Assembly: GCA_003161195.1 (NCBI GenBank)
Contig: PMOV01000158.1
Location: forward strand, 1,228 to 10,032
Reading direction: 5' to 3'
DNA: 8,805 bases
DNA from: Acidobacteriota bacterium
GTDB lineage: Bacteria; Acidobacteriota; Terriglobia; Acidiferrales; UBA7541
Position 1 is the first letter of the stretch. Each line of letters starts with the position of its first letter. The translations under genes were made by a program, and so were the position numbers. Shown here one piece after another: positions 1 to 6,519 of the stretch. The notes beneath the pieces were generated by a model. It was not told the DNA's origin, did not search any database, and saw only the letters and a list, made by a program, of their open reading frames with translations.

Positions 1-10
1 AATCCTTCCG

Positions 11-1168
11 CTACCTAATCCACCCGCCGCCCAGCACGCGCTCGCCCTCGTCGTACAGCACCGCGCCCTGCCCGCGCGTAATCGCACGTTGCGGCCCGTC
101 GAAGCCAAGGCGCAGCGACTTCCCGTCGCTCGCCACTTCCACCGTGGCCATGGCCGGTTCGTGTTTATGCCGAATCTTAACCAGGGCGCGGAATGGCTGA
201 GTGGGCGCGGCGATGGAGACCCAGTTTACCGCTTCCACTTCGCACGTCGTGGTGCGCAGCGATTCGTCGTCGCCTACCACTACCCGATTGTTTGCGGCGT
301 CGATGCTCAGCACGTAAAACGGTTTGGTGGCGGCAAAGCCCAAACCTTTACGTTGTCCAATGGTGAAGTTGTGCACTCCGTTGTGCTGGCCCAGCACTGC
401 GCCGGACTCATCTACGATTTCGCCGGCTCGCGCATTGAGCGGCATGCCGCGTTCCGCCGAATAGGCTTGAATAAATTGCACGTAGTTTCCATTGGGCACG
501 AAGCACAGCTCCATGCTCTCAGGCTTTTCCGCGACGGGAAGATTGGCTGCGCGTGCGAGCTCGCGAACTTCGTCTTTCGTTAGTTCGCCGAGCGGGAACT
601 CGCTCCGCGAGAGCTGTTCCTGCGTAAGACCCCAGAGAAAATAGGATTGGTCTTTGCTGTCGTCGCGGGCGCGGAGCAGTTCCCATCGCTGCGTTTCGGC
701 GTTGTGGTGAATGCGCGCGTAGTGGCCGGTGGCCAGGCGGGCGGCGCCGATCTGGCGCGCCATGCGCAGCAGCGGCTCAAACTTTACCTCCGTGTTGCAG
801 TTGGTGCAGGCGATGGGCGTGCGTCCGGATAGATATTGTTCGACGAAGGGGCGGACGACGCGTTCCTCAAAATGCTCCTCGAAGTTGACCACGTAATGCG
901 GGAAGTTGAGATGTTGCGCAACGCGCTTGGCGTCGTAGACGTCGTCGAGCGAGCAGCAGCGATGCTGCGCTGGGCTGCTACCCTGCAGTTCGGGTAAACG
1001 GCGCTGATTCCAGAGCTGCATGGTAAGGCCGATGACGCTGCGGCCATGCTGCTGGAGCCGCGCGGCGACCGCGGAGCTATCCACGCCGCCGGACATGGCT
1101 ACAGCGACGACGTGCGCATCGGTGGCCGTTGCGACGGGAAGAGCTTCGAGTTGCGCTTCGGTGTTCAT
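11..1168 (-). CDS. mnmA: tRNA-specific 2-thiouridylase MnmA
   Basis: MnmA (TrmU) adenylates and then thiolates C2 of the wobble uridine U34 in tRNA-Lys, -Glu and -Gln, in the cytoplasm. The product is 385 residues, normal or slightly long for the family. The PP-loop ATP site SGGVDSS is at residues 26-32, followed by the typical CCSLDDVYDA segment near 71-80. The first catalytic cysteine is in NCNTEVKF (C124), TGHYAR is at 147-152, DQSYFLW is at 173-179, and the second catalytic cysteine is in MELCFVPNG (C222). The C-terminal part, with FTIGQRKGLG, is the usual beta-barrel region. I chose the ATG at 1168. The frame stays open to a GTG at 1207, but that codon lies in an intergenic palindrome and adds non-conserved sequence. 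The Shine-Dalgarno is poor: GGAG lies only one base before the ATG. The stop is TAG at 11-13. The upstream gene is a cysteine desulfurase, the expected sulfur donor. Identity is near certain; the start is less so. Confidence 0.96.
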   Translation of the reverse strand: MNTEAQLEALPVATATDAHVVAVAMSGGVDSSAVAARLQQHGRSVIGLTMQLWNQRRLPELQGSSPAQHRCCSLDDVYDAKRVAQHLNFPHYVVNFEEHFEERVVRPFVEQYLSGRTPIACTNCNTEVKFEPLLRMARQIGAARLATGHYARIHHNAETQRWELLRARDDSKDQSYFLWGLTQEQLSRSEFPLGELTKDEVRELARAANLPVAEKPESMELCFVPNGNYVQFIQAYSAERGMPLNARAGEIVDESGAVLGQHNGVHNFTIGQRKGLGFAATKPFYVLSIDAANNRVVVGDDESLRTTTCEVEAVNWVSIAAPTQPFRALVKIRHKHEPAMATVEVASDGKSLRLGFDGPQRAITRGQGAVLYDEGERVLGGGWIR

Positions 1169-1197
1169 GCTCCAGTTCAATCTCTTGCATTTCGGTA

Positions 1198-1219
1198 GCA
1201 CAGGCACTCGCGCCTGTGC
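1198..1219. repeat. REP-like palindrome between desulfurase and mnmA
   Basis: An 8-bp perfect inverted repeat, GCACAGGC at 1198-1205 and GCCTGTGC at 1212-1219, surrounds a 6-base loop. It lies in the 151-base gap between the desulfurase stop and the mnmA start, about 30 bases before the chosen mnmA ATG. There is no T-tract on either strand, so it is not a standard intrinsic terminator. It looks like a dispersed extragenic palindrome that could fold in the mRNA leader of mnmA. Confidence 0.6.
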
Positions 1220-1285
1220 GCGGTTGCGGCAGCGCCCGGATTGCTCCTATCCAATATTCAGAACACAATTCGCTCACGCCAGAGC

Positions 1286-1300
1286 GCCCATGGCATGGGC
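1286..1300. repeat. 15-base odd-centred palindrome after the desulfurase stop
   Basis: GCCCATG and CATGGGC flank a single central G, starting about 20 bases beyond the desulfurase stop codon. With a realistic loop it would fold as a stem of about 5 bp. No U-run follows on the minus strand, so a terminator role is not supported. It may stabilise the 3' end of the transcript or be incidental. Confidence 0.35.
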
Positions 1301-1319
1301 CCTTCAGCGTGTTTCACCA

Positions 1320-2510
1320 TTATATCGCGACCACGGAACTCCTCCGGTAGGTGGGCGACAATTCGCGCAATTGCGCCACGGCTGCGGGGATCACGTGCAG
1401 TGCAAAATCGATTTCCGCTTCCGCAGTGTGGCGTCCCAGGCTGAACCGCAAACTGGCTCGCGCATCTTCCGGTGACAACCCGATCGCGGTGAGCACGTGC
1501 GAGGGTTCAACCGCGCCCGAGGAGCACGCCGCTCCCGTCGAGCACGCCAGACCTTTCAGGTCGAACGAAATCAAGAGTGCTTCCCCTTCGACGCCGGGAA
1601 AAATAATATTTGTGGTGTTCGGGGTGCGCGGGGCTCCGGCGGCGTTGACGCGAGCGTCCGGCACTCGCGCGAGAATTTCGCGCTCGAGGCGGTCGCGTAA
1701 CCCGGAGACGCGCATCGCATCTTCGGCCAGTGATTTGCGCGCCATTTTCGCGGCGGCTCCCAGGCCGACGATCCCGGCTACGTTTTCCGTGCCTGGGCGC
1801 GCGCCGCGCTGATGGTGACCCCCGTAGAGGAGCTGCTGCAGGCGTGTGCCGTTGCGGATGTAGAGCCCGCCGACGCCTTTGGGCGCGTACAGCTTGTGGC
1901 CCGAGAGTGAGAGTAGGTCGACGCCTAGCGCTTTCACGTCGACGGAGATTTTTCCGGCGGATTGCACGGCGTCGCTATGGAAGTAGACGTCGGCTTGCGC
2001 GGCGATGCGGCCGATCTCTGCTATCGGCTCGATCGTTCCCAGCTCGTTGTTGGCGTGCATGATCGTGATCAACACGGTTTCCGGGCGCAGCGCGGCTTGG
2101 ACCGCGGCGGGATCGATCAGGCCATTCTTATCGACAGGCAAATACGTTACGGCGACTCCGCGTTTTTCTAGGGCTTGGCACGTGTTCAGCACGGCTTCGT
2201 GTTCGATGGCGCTGCTAATGATATGCGGCGCCGTTTGCGCGCCGCTTGCGAGCGCGCTATTGACGATGCCGAAGATGGCGTGATTGTCGGACTCGGTGCC
2301 CCCGCTGGTGAAGACGATTTCCTTGGGTGAGGCGCCAATGAGGCCGGCGACTTGTTCACGCGCGGTTTCGACGGCGGCGCGAGCGCGCTGGCCGGGCGTG
2401 TGGATGCTGGCAGCGTTGGCGAAATCGCCGGAGAAGTACGGAAGCATGGCGTCGAGGACCGCGGCGTCGACGGGGGTGGTGGCGTTGAAATCGAGGTAAA
2501 CGCGTTGCAT
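1320..2510 (-). CDS. iscS: Cysteine desulfurase, NifS/IscS family (class I)
   Basis: This is a PLP enzyme that converts L-cysteine to alanine and an enzyme-bound persulfide, which supplies sulfur for tRNA thiolation and Fe-S clusters. The product is 396 residues, typical of class I. YLDFNATTP is at residues 5-13 and TSGGTESDN at 68-76. The PLP-stacking histidine is in IEHEAVL (H104) and the PLP aspartate is in HSDAVQSAGK (D180). The Schiff-base lysine is in LSGHKLYAPKG (K206). The active cysteine is C329 in AACSSGAVEPSHVL, with a second cysteine, C323, close by; LRFSLGRHT is at 354-362. I chose the ATG at 2510 because family homology begins there. The open frame runs on to a GTG at 2834, but those 108 residues are low-complexity and overlap another gene. 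The Shine-Dalgarno is weak (GTGAGAG). It sits just upstream of mnmA, as yrvO does in Bacillus subtilis. The symbol is by family; nifS would be equally defensible. Confidence 0.94.
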   Translation of the reverse strand: MQRVYLDFNATTPVDAAVLDAMLPYFSGDFANAASIHTPGQRARAAVETAREQVAGLIGASPKEIVFTSGGTESDNHAIFGIVNSALASGAQTAPHIISSAIEHEAVLNTCQALEKRGVAVTYLPVDKNGLIDPAAVQAALRPETVLITIMHANNELGTIEPIAEIGRIAAQADVYFHSDAVQSAGKISVDVKALGVDLLSLSGHKLYAPKGVGGLYIRNGTRLQQLLYGGHHQRGARPGTENVAGIVGLGAAAKMARKSLAEDAMRVSGLRDRLEREILARVPDARVNAAGAPRTPNTTNIIFPGVEGEALLISFDLKGLACSTGAACSSGAVEPSHVLTAIGLSPEDARASLRFSLGRHTAEAEIDFALHVIPAAVAQLRELSPTYRRSSVVAI

Positions 2511-2523
2511 GGCTCTCACTAAC

Positions 2524-2552
2524 AGATTAGATGTGTCGACTGCGCTGCGCAA
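2524..2552 (-). promoter_or_regulatory. Weak candidate promoter for the desulfurase
   Basis: On the minus strand TTGCGC (2547-2552) and TAATCT (2524-2529) are 17 bases apart. Each matches the sigma-70 consensus at only about three of six positions. Transcription would start within about 10 bases of the desulfurase ATG, leaving an almost leaderless message. Read-through from the upstream phosphoesterase pair is an alternative. Confidence 0.2.
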
Positions 2553-2596
2553 GGACGGTCGGGGAGGTACGGAAGGCAAAAGCTGGCGAAGAGAGG

Positions 2597-2827
2597 CTAC
2601 TTTTCGTTTTCGTATTTTGTGATGCTGTTTGTTGTTTGATCGAATTTCGCGATGATCCAATCCGAGGCCGCGGATTCCTTGGCACAGGGGAAAGAAGCGA
2701 ACTCGTGTGAACAAGCCACGGCGTCTGGGGCAACGTTGTTTAGCGTGGCGGCCGGGGAGACGGAGAATTCGTAGCGCGTGACGCTTCCCATTACGATTTT
2801 GCGGCCCAGCTTGATGTCCACCTGCAT
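2597..2827 (-). CDS. Small hypothetical protein downstream of the metallophosphoesterase
   Basis: This is a 76-residue protein I do not recognise. The start is well supported: GAGGTG lies a few bases before the ATG at 2827, and the gene begins 16 bases after the stop of the metallophosphoesterase, so co-transcription or translational coupling is likely. The N-terminus reads MQVDIKLGRKIVMGSVTRYE and looks like two beta-strands. A serine- and alanine-rich middle follows, with cysteines at 39 (ACSHEF) and 48 (FPCAKE). The end is polar (residues 60-76). There is no signal peptide, membrane segment or obvious DNA-binding motif. The size and tight linkage fit a small partner, regulator or inhibitor of the phosphoesterase, but this is inference. 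The reading frame also overlaps the spurious N-terminal extension of the desulfurase frame, which I reject in favour of this one. Confidence 0.7.
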   Translation of the reverse strand: MQVDIKLGRKIVMGSVTRYEFSVSPAATLNNVAPDAVACSHEFASFPCAKESAASDWIIAKFDQTTNSITKYENEK

Positions 2828-2843
2828 AGTACACCTCGGCAGA

Positions 2844-5012
2844 TTACTTGACTAGTTTAGCGATTTCTTGCAGTTGTGGCAAGAGCTCGTGGTGCGCTAG
2901 TTGCAAGAGCCACACCATAGATTCGTCGTTATTTAGATGCCGGAGGAGGAGGCCCTGTTGCGCGGAGAAGGTGCCGAAGTTGAGGACGCCGAAGAGCAAA
3001 TCCATGGCGTGAGGATTTTTGAGCGGCAAGGAATACAGGCACTCATGTTGGCGCTGATTGGGAATGAAGATGTATGTTTGCTCCTTGGGATCATCGTCGC
3101 GAGGATCGTAGCACCGGACGGCGTTGGTTTTGTAAGCGCGACCGGCATTGCCATCGCCAACTTCCACGGTAAACGTCCAGAAACGCTCGTCGTTCGGGAC
3201 CGTGGTGCCGACGATGCGCAGCAGCGGGGGAGCGTCGCCGGCTCCCGGATCGTAGACCATGAAGCTGACGTCGAGTTTAGCGGGGTCCACCAGACCGGCG
3301 GCGTTGTACTGGGTCTCAATGTAGTGCTGGACTTTGTCGCGGAAGGCGAGCAAGCGTTGATTCACAGCCTGGAGGTTCTGGGGGAGAGCAGCGTTGGGCT
3401 GACGGCTGGCCGCGTGCTTGAGGAGCGCTTCAGAGAAGCGCTGCACGGTCACGATCTGGGTGGGATCGGAAATGGCTGCGAGTGCTTTCTGCTCGGGGAT
3501 GTACCAGTAGATGCGGTAGAGATAGCCAACGGGTGGTTTGTAGATCGAAAGCGTAGCGGTGTGCAGCGCGGCAGAGTAATGAAAGCAGGGTTGTAGAACG
3601 CGGGTGAGCCATTCGTGGGCGATGTCCGTGGCTTCGTCCACGACCTCAAATTTTGGAAGACGCGTGGAATCAAACACTAGCTGATCGGGGAAACGAATCG
3701 TCCAGGAGAAGTTTTCGACGGGTACGCGAATCAATTTCTGGTCCCACTCGCGCGAAATCGGGCGGTGCGGGAACTTGCGCTCGAACTCGCTGCGATTCAT
3801 CGAGGAAGCGTTGAGATCGTAGGATTCGAGCGTGAAATCGAGGGGCTCACGCGGGGTGGGGGATTTCGGAAAGCGCAGGCGAATCTTTTGACAGCGGCGC
3901 TCCTGCGTGACGAAGGGTTTTAGGACGACATCGGGAGAGGTTTTATCCAGGTTAAGGCGCACGGGGGAGAGGTGCCCGGTGTCGAGTTTATACGGCGGCG
4001 GATCGATATATAGCAATTGGACGGAAGGGTCAACGGTGGAGAGCCCGGAATAGGAAAGCTGATTGAAGCGGTCGCCTTCGATGTCGATATCCATAACCCA
4101 GCGAATGGACTGGTACTTGTGACCACTGACAAAGGCGCGCCGATAGGCGTGTTCGAAGGTGTGATGCGGAAAGCCCAGGCCGGGAAGTTCGGCGAATCCT
4201 TCGCCGGGCGCGGCGAAGAACTGGCGGATGAAACGCAAGCCGGAGTTTTCAATGGTGAGTAGATTGAAATTGTGACCGCGAGGGTCGTGATCAGCGCCGC
4301 CTTTGATGGTGGAACCGGCGCCCAGCACTTCGATGACGCGGTCGCTGCCGCCGCAGGTGCCGAGATTAAGCAGGGAATAGGGGGCGCGATGTTTGTGCCC
4401 GTGCAGGACGAGGTGAAAATTTTGCTCGGCGAGAAATTGGATAAGTCTTTGCGCGTCTTTCAGGAGGAGGAAGAAATCGCCGCCCTCGAAGGCCATGGGG
4501 AGCGGGTGATGGTGAAGCAGAACCACTTTGGTGAAGTTTTTTAAGTCGGGGTTGGACTCTAACTTACTGCGCCACTCCCTCCTGACCTTGCCAAGCTCCC
4601 AAGAGCCAACCTTGCCGCGGGCGAAGCTGAAGAGCAGGGGGTTGGATTCGATGCACAGAAACACCAGTTGGTGTTCGGGGAACACAAAAACCTTGGAACG
4701 CATCCAGTGGTCGAAGTGCAGACGGAACACGTGGCCGGTGATGGGGCGAAAGCCAAAATTGCCGAAGGCCAGGACGTCGTGATTGCCGCGCACGAGGAGG
4801 AGGCGTTCATGGGGATTGAGATTGCATTTGTCGCAGAGATGCAGGAGCCAAGGTTTGGCTTTGGCGATGTTCCAGGGATTGTTGACGAGGTCGCCGGTGA
4901 ATACGAGGAAGTCGGGCCGCTGCAGGGGCACGGCTTGCAGCAGAAGATCCGAGACGTTGTCGTCGCGGCTTTCCCAATGGACGTCGGAGATGTGGGCGAT
5001 TTTGACGGTCAT
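2844..5012 (-). CDS. Metallophosphoesterase with GAF-like C-terminal domain
   Basis: The 722-residue product starts with a calcineurin-like metallophosphoesterase domain (about 1-265). The dinuclear metal motifs are complete: SDVHW (D10, H12), TGDLVNN (D41), RGNHD (75-79), LLHHHP (H167-H169) and HGHKH (H206, H208). The family hydrolyses phosphomono- or diesters; the substrate here is unknown. Residues about 270-460 are rich in predicted beta-strand and match nothing I can name. The C-terminus (about 555-718) has a GAF-like pattern: GDGNAGRAYKTN (619-630), LYSLPLKNP (659-667) and LFGVLNFG (673-680). Residues 485-505 (HTATLSIYKPPVGYLYRIYW) could belong to an additional or split sensor fold. No signal peptide or membrane helix is seen, so it is probably cytoplasmic. 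I chose the ATG at 5012, where the conserved domain begins; it lacks a Shine-Dalgarno. An in-frame TTG at 5108 lies upstream of the likely promoter and is less plausible. Confidence 0.85.
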   Translation of the reverse strand: MTVKIAHISDVHWESRDDNVSDLLLQAVPLQRPDFLVFTGDLVNNPWNIAKAKPWLLHLCDKCNLNPHERLLLVRGNHDVLAFGNFGFRPITGHVFRLHFDHWMRSKVFVFPEHQLVFLCIESNPLLFSFARGKVGSWELGKVRREWRSKLESNPDLKNFTKVVLLHHHPLPMAFEGGDFFLLLKDAQRLIQFLAEQNFHLVLHGHKHRAPYSLLNLGTCGGSDRVIEVLGAGSTIKGGADHDPRGHNFNLLTIENSGLRFIRQFFAAPGEGFAELPGLGFPHHTFEHAYRRAFVSGHKYQSIRWVMDIDIEGDRFNQLSYSGLSTVDPSVQLLYIDPPPYKLDTGHLSPVRLNLDKTSPDVVLKPFVTQERRCQKIRLRFPKSPTPREPLDFTLESYDLNASSMNRSEFERKFPHRPISREWDQKLIRVPVENFSWTIRFPDQLVFDSTRLPKFEVVDEATDIAHEWLTRVLQPCFHYSAALHTATLSIYKPPVGYLYRIYWYIPEQKALAAISDPTQIVTVQRFSEALLKHAASRQPNAALPQNLQAVNQRLLAFRDKVQHYIETQYNAAGLVDPAKLDVSFMVYDPGAGDAPPLLRIVGTTVPNDERFWTFTVEVGDGNAGRAYKTNAVRCYDPRDDDPKEQTYIFIPNQRQHECLYSLPLKNPHAMDLLFGVLNFGTFSAQQGLLLRHLNNDESMVWLLQLAHHELLPQLQEIAKLVK

Positions 5013-5056
5013 GACGTTGGGAGGGGCGGTGATGAAGAGGATACGTTCACGCGAGC

Positions 5057-5085
5057 AACATAGCGGAGTGCGGTGGAGATGGCAA
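5057..5085 (-). promoter_or_regulatory. Sigma-70-type promoter for the metallophosphoesterase
   Basis: On the minus strand TTGCCA (5080-5085) and TATGTT (5057-5062) are separated by exactly 17 bases. They match consensus at five of six and four of six positions. The predicted start of transcription near 5050 leaves a leader of about 38 bases to the ATG at 5012. This supports that start codon over the TTG at 5108. No experimental support is available. Confidence 0.5.
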
Positions 5086-5176
5086 GGGCGTTGGCGAGAT
5101 GAGTGCAATGGTGCAGGCGACCCCTAGGCATGGAAAGTTATGCGCGGTAATTCACCACAAAACCCGCGCACCCGAT

Positions 5177-5234
5177 GATTGGCGTTCCCGGGAAAGGCTA
5201 AGCCGCCAATCGGAGATTGGCGTTCCCAGGGAAA
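5177..5234. repeat. Tandem 19-20 base direct repeat, 38-base period
   Basis: Copy one (5177-5195) and copy two (5215-5234) share GATTGGCGTTCCC followed by GGGAAA. The second copy has one extra A between the two blocks. Each unit contains a TTCCC/GGGAA dyad. The pair lies in the 238-base gap between the aldo/keto reductase stop and the metallophosphoesterase promoter. It could be a pair of protein-binding sites or a duplicated repeat element. Confidence 0.6.
5204..5222. repeat. 8-bp stem, 3-base loop hairpin after the aldo/keto reductase
   Basis: CGCCAATC (5204-5211) and GATTGGCG (5215-5222) form a perfect stem with a three-base loop. The structure begins 29 bases beyond the reductase stop on the minus strand. 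It is followed there by GCTTAGCC rather than a U-tract, so it is not a classical terminator. It could still pause polymerase or protect the 3' end. It overlaps the second unit of the direct repeat. Confidence 0.5.
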
Positions 5235-5250
5235 CCTCCCACGTTGCGAG

Positions 5251-6333
5251 CTAGGGCTTTTCTTCCGTGATGGGGAAGCGGCGCGGAGATGGGTCCAGGC
5301 GGTTGGAGCCTTGGAAGGGGAGCATCCAACCGGGGTATTCGGGGGGGAGGGTGCTGGCTTCGTCGAGTTGTTTTAGTTCGTCGGCGCTGAGCGTGATGTC
5401 TACGGCGGCTATGTTGTCTGCTAGTTGTGCGGCGCTTTTTGCGCCGATGATTACGCTGGTGACGAAAGGCTTGGCCAGGAGCCAGGCCAGCGAGATACGG
5501 GCGGGGCTGCAACTGTGGGCTTTGGCTATGGGGGCCATGACCTCCAGGATTTTCCAGGTGCGTTCTTTATCGACGATGGGGAAATCGAATTCGGAGCGGC
5601 GGGAGGATGCGGGCTTTTGGTTGGCGCGGCTGAATTTTCCGGAGAGCAGGCCGCCAGCTAGCGGGCTCCAGACGAGGAGACCGGTCTTGGTGGCTTCGAG
5701 GAGGGGGACTAGTTCGCGTTCGAGGTCGCGGCCCGCGATGGAGTAGTAGGCCTGCAGGGTATCGAACCGCGCCAGGTTTTTGAATTGCGAAGTGCTCAGG
5801 GCGGTGGCTAGTTTCCAGGCCTGCCAGTTGGAGCAGCCGATGTAGCGGACTTTGCCCTGGGTGACTAAGGTGTCCAGCGCGCGGAGCGTTTCGTCGATGG
5901 GCGTGACGCTGTCGTTACCGTGGATCTGATACAGGTCGATGTGGTCGGTTTGCAGGCGCTGCAGGCTGGCGTCCACTCCATCCAAAATGTGCCCGCGGCT
6001 TGCGCCCACATCATTCCGGCCCATTCCAGTGCGGCCGTAGACCTTCGTCGCGATCACCACGTCCTTGCGCGCAACACCCAGATTCTTGAACGATTGGCCC
6101 AAAATCCGCTCGCTGACTCCGCCGGAGTACACGTCGGCGGTGTCGAAGAAATTGATGCCGGCGTCGAGGCACGCTTTGATCAGCGAATCAGCCTCGGATT
6201 GATCGGTAGTGCCGATGGCTTTCCAGATGCGCGCTTCGGCCATGGGGGAGTCGCCGCCGCCGCCGAAGGTCATGGTGCCGAAGCAGATGGTCGAGACGAG
6301 CAAGCCCGTGTCGCCCAGCGTTTTGAATTGCAT
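5251..6333 (-). CDS. Aldo/keto reductase family oxidoreductase
   Basis: This is an NAD(P)H-dependent reductase of aldehydes, ketones or sugar-like carbonyls, probably cytoplasmic; the substrate is unknown. The 360-residue length fits the larger bacterial AKRs with an extended C-terminus. The barrel opens with LGDTGLLVSTICFGTM (6-21). The catalytic tetrad is visible: D64 and Y69 in FFDTADVYSGG, K97 in VVIATKVYG and H138 in IDLYQIHGND. KVRYIGCSNW (161-170) and VWSPLAGGLLSGK (221-233) are typical. The cofactor segment lies near SVIIGAKSAAQL (293-304). I chose the ATG at 6333, because family similarity starts there and GGGGGA lies 7 bases upstream. The frame is open to 6411 without conserved sequence. 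It has its own gaps on both sides (186 bases before, 238 after), so it is probably a single transcription unit. Confidence 0.93.
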   Translation of the reverse strand: MQFKTLGDTGLLVSTICFGTMTFGGGGDSPMAEARIWKAIGTTDQSEADSLIKACLDAGINFFDTADVYSGGVSERILGQSFKNLGVARKDVVIATKVYGRTGMGRNDVGASRGHILDGVDASLQRLQTDHIDLYQIHGNDSVTPIDETLRALDTLVTQGKVRYIGCSNWQAWKLATALSTSQFKNLARFDTLQAYYSIAGRDLERELVPLLEATKTGLLVWSPLAGGLLSGKFSRANQKPASSRRSEFDFPIVDKERTWKILEVMAPIAKAHSCSPARISLAWLLAKPFVTSVIIGAKSAAQLADNIAAVDITLSADELKQLDEASTLPPEYPGWMLPFQGSNRLDPSPRRFPITEEKP

Positions 6334-6477
6334 TGCGCTTTCCCCCAAAGAGCATTCGATGCGCCCAGTCGCCCGAAGTGTACGAGCCGGCCAAATCGTT
6401 TTTTGTAACACCGACCTGAGTCTGTGCGCTTTTCCAAACCGCCCCGCGATCTAGCGCACTCCGTCGCCGTCGTTGTA

Positions 6478-6499
6478 GGGGCGCAGCATGGCGCGCCCC
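6478..6499. repeat. REP-like palindrome between decarboxylase and reductase
   Basis: GGGGCGC (6478-6484) pairs with GCGCCCC (6493-6499) around an 8-base loop. The whole element would be a full 22-base palindrome but for two adjacent bases. It shares GCGCAGCATG with the palindrome at 8459-8474. It lies just after the decarboxylase stop on the minus strand and has no U-tract, so it is a repeat element or 3'-end stabiliser rather than a proven terminator. Confidence 0.6.
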
Positions 6500-6519
6500 G
6501 AACGCGCATTTTCTCCGCG

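Noticed and set aside
1319..1324. Perfect TATAAT on the minus strand at the desulfurase stop, as an mnmA promoter
   Set aside because: No -35-like hexamer lies 16-18 bases upstream, and the box overlaps the end of the coding region. It was not strong enough to call.
2511..2834. N-terminal extension of the desulfurase to a GTG at 2834
   Set aside because: The family homology begins at the ATG at 2510. The extension is basic, low in conserved sequence and overlaps the better-supported 76-residue gene.
5013..5108. TTG start at 5108 for the metallophosphoesterase
   Set aside because: The candidate promoter (5057-5085) would lie inside the coding region, and the added residues do not look conserved. 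The conserved domain starts directly at the ATG at 5012.
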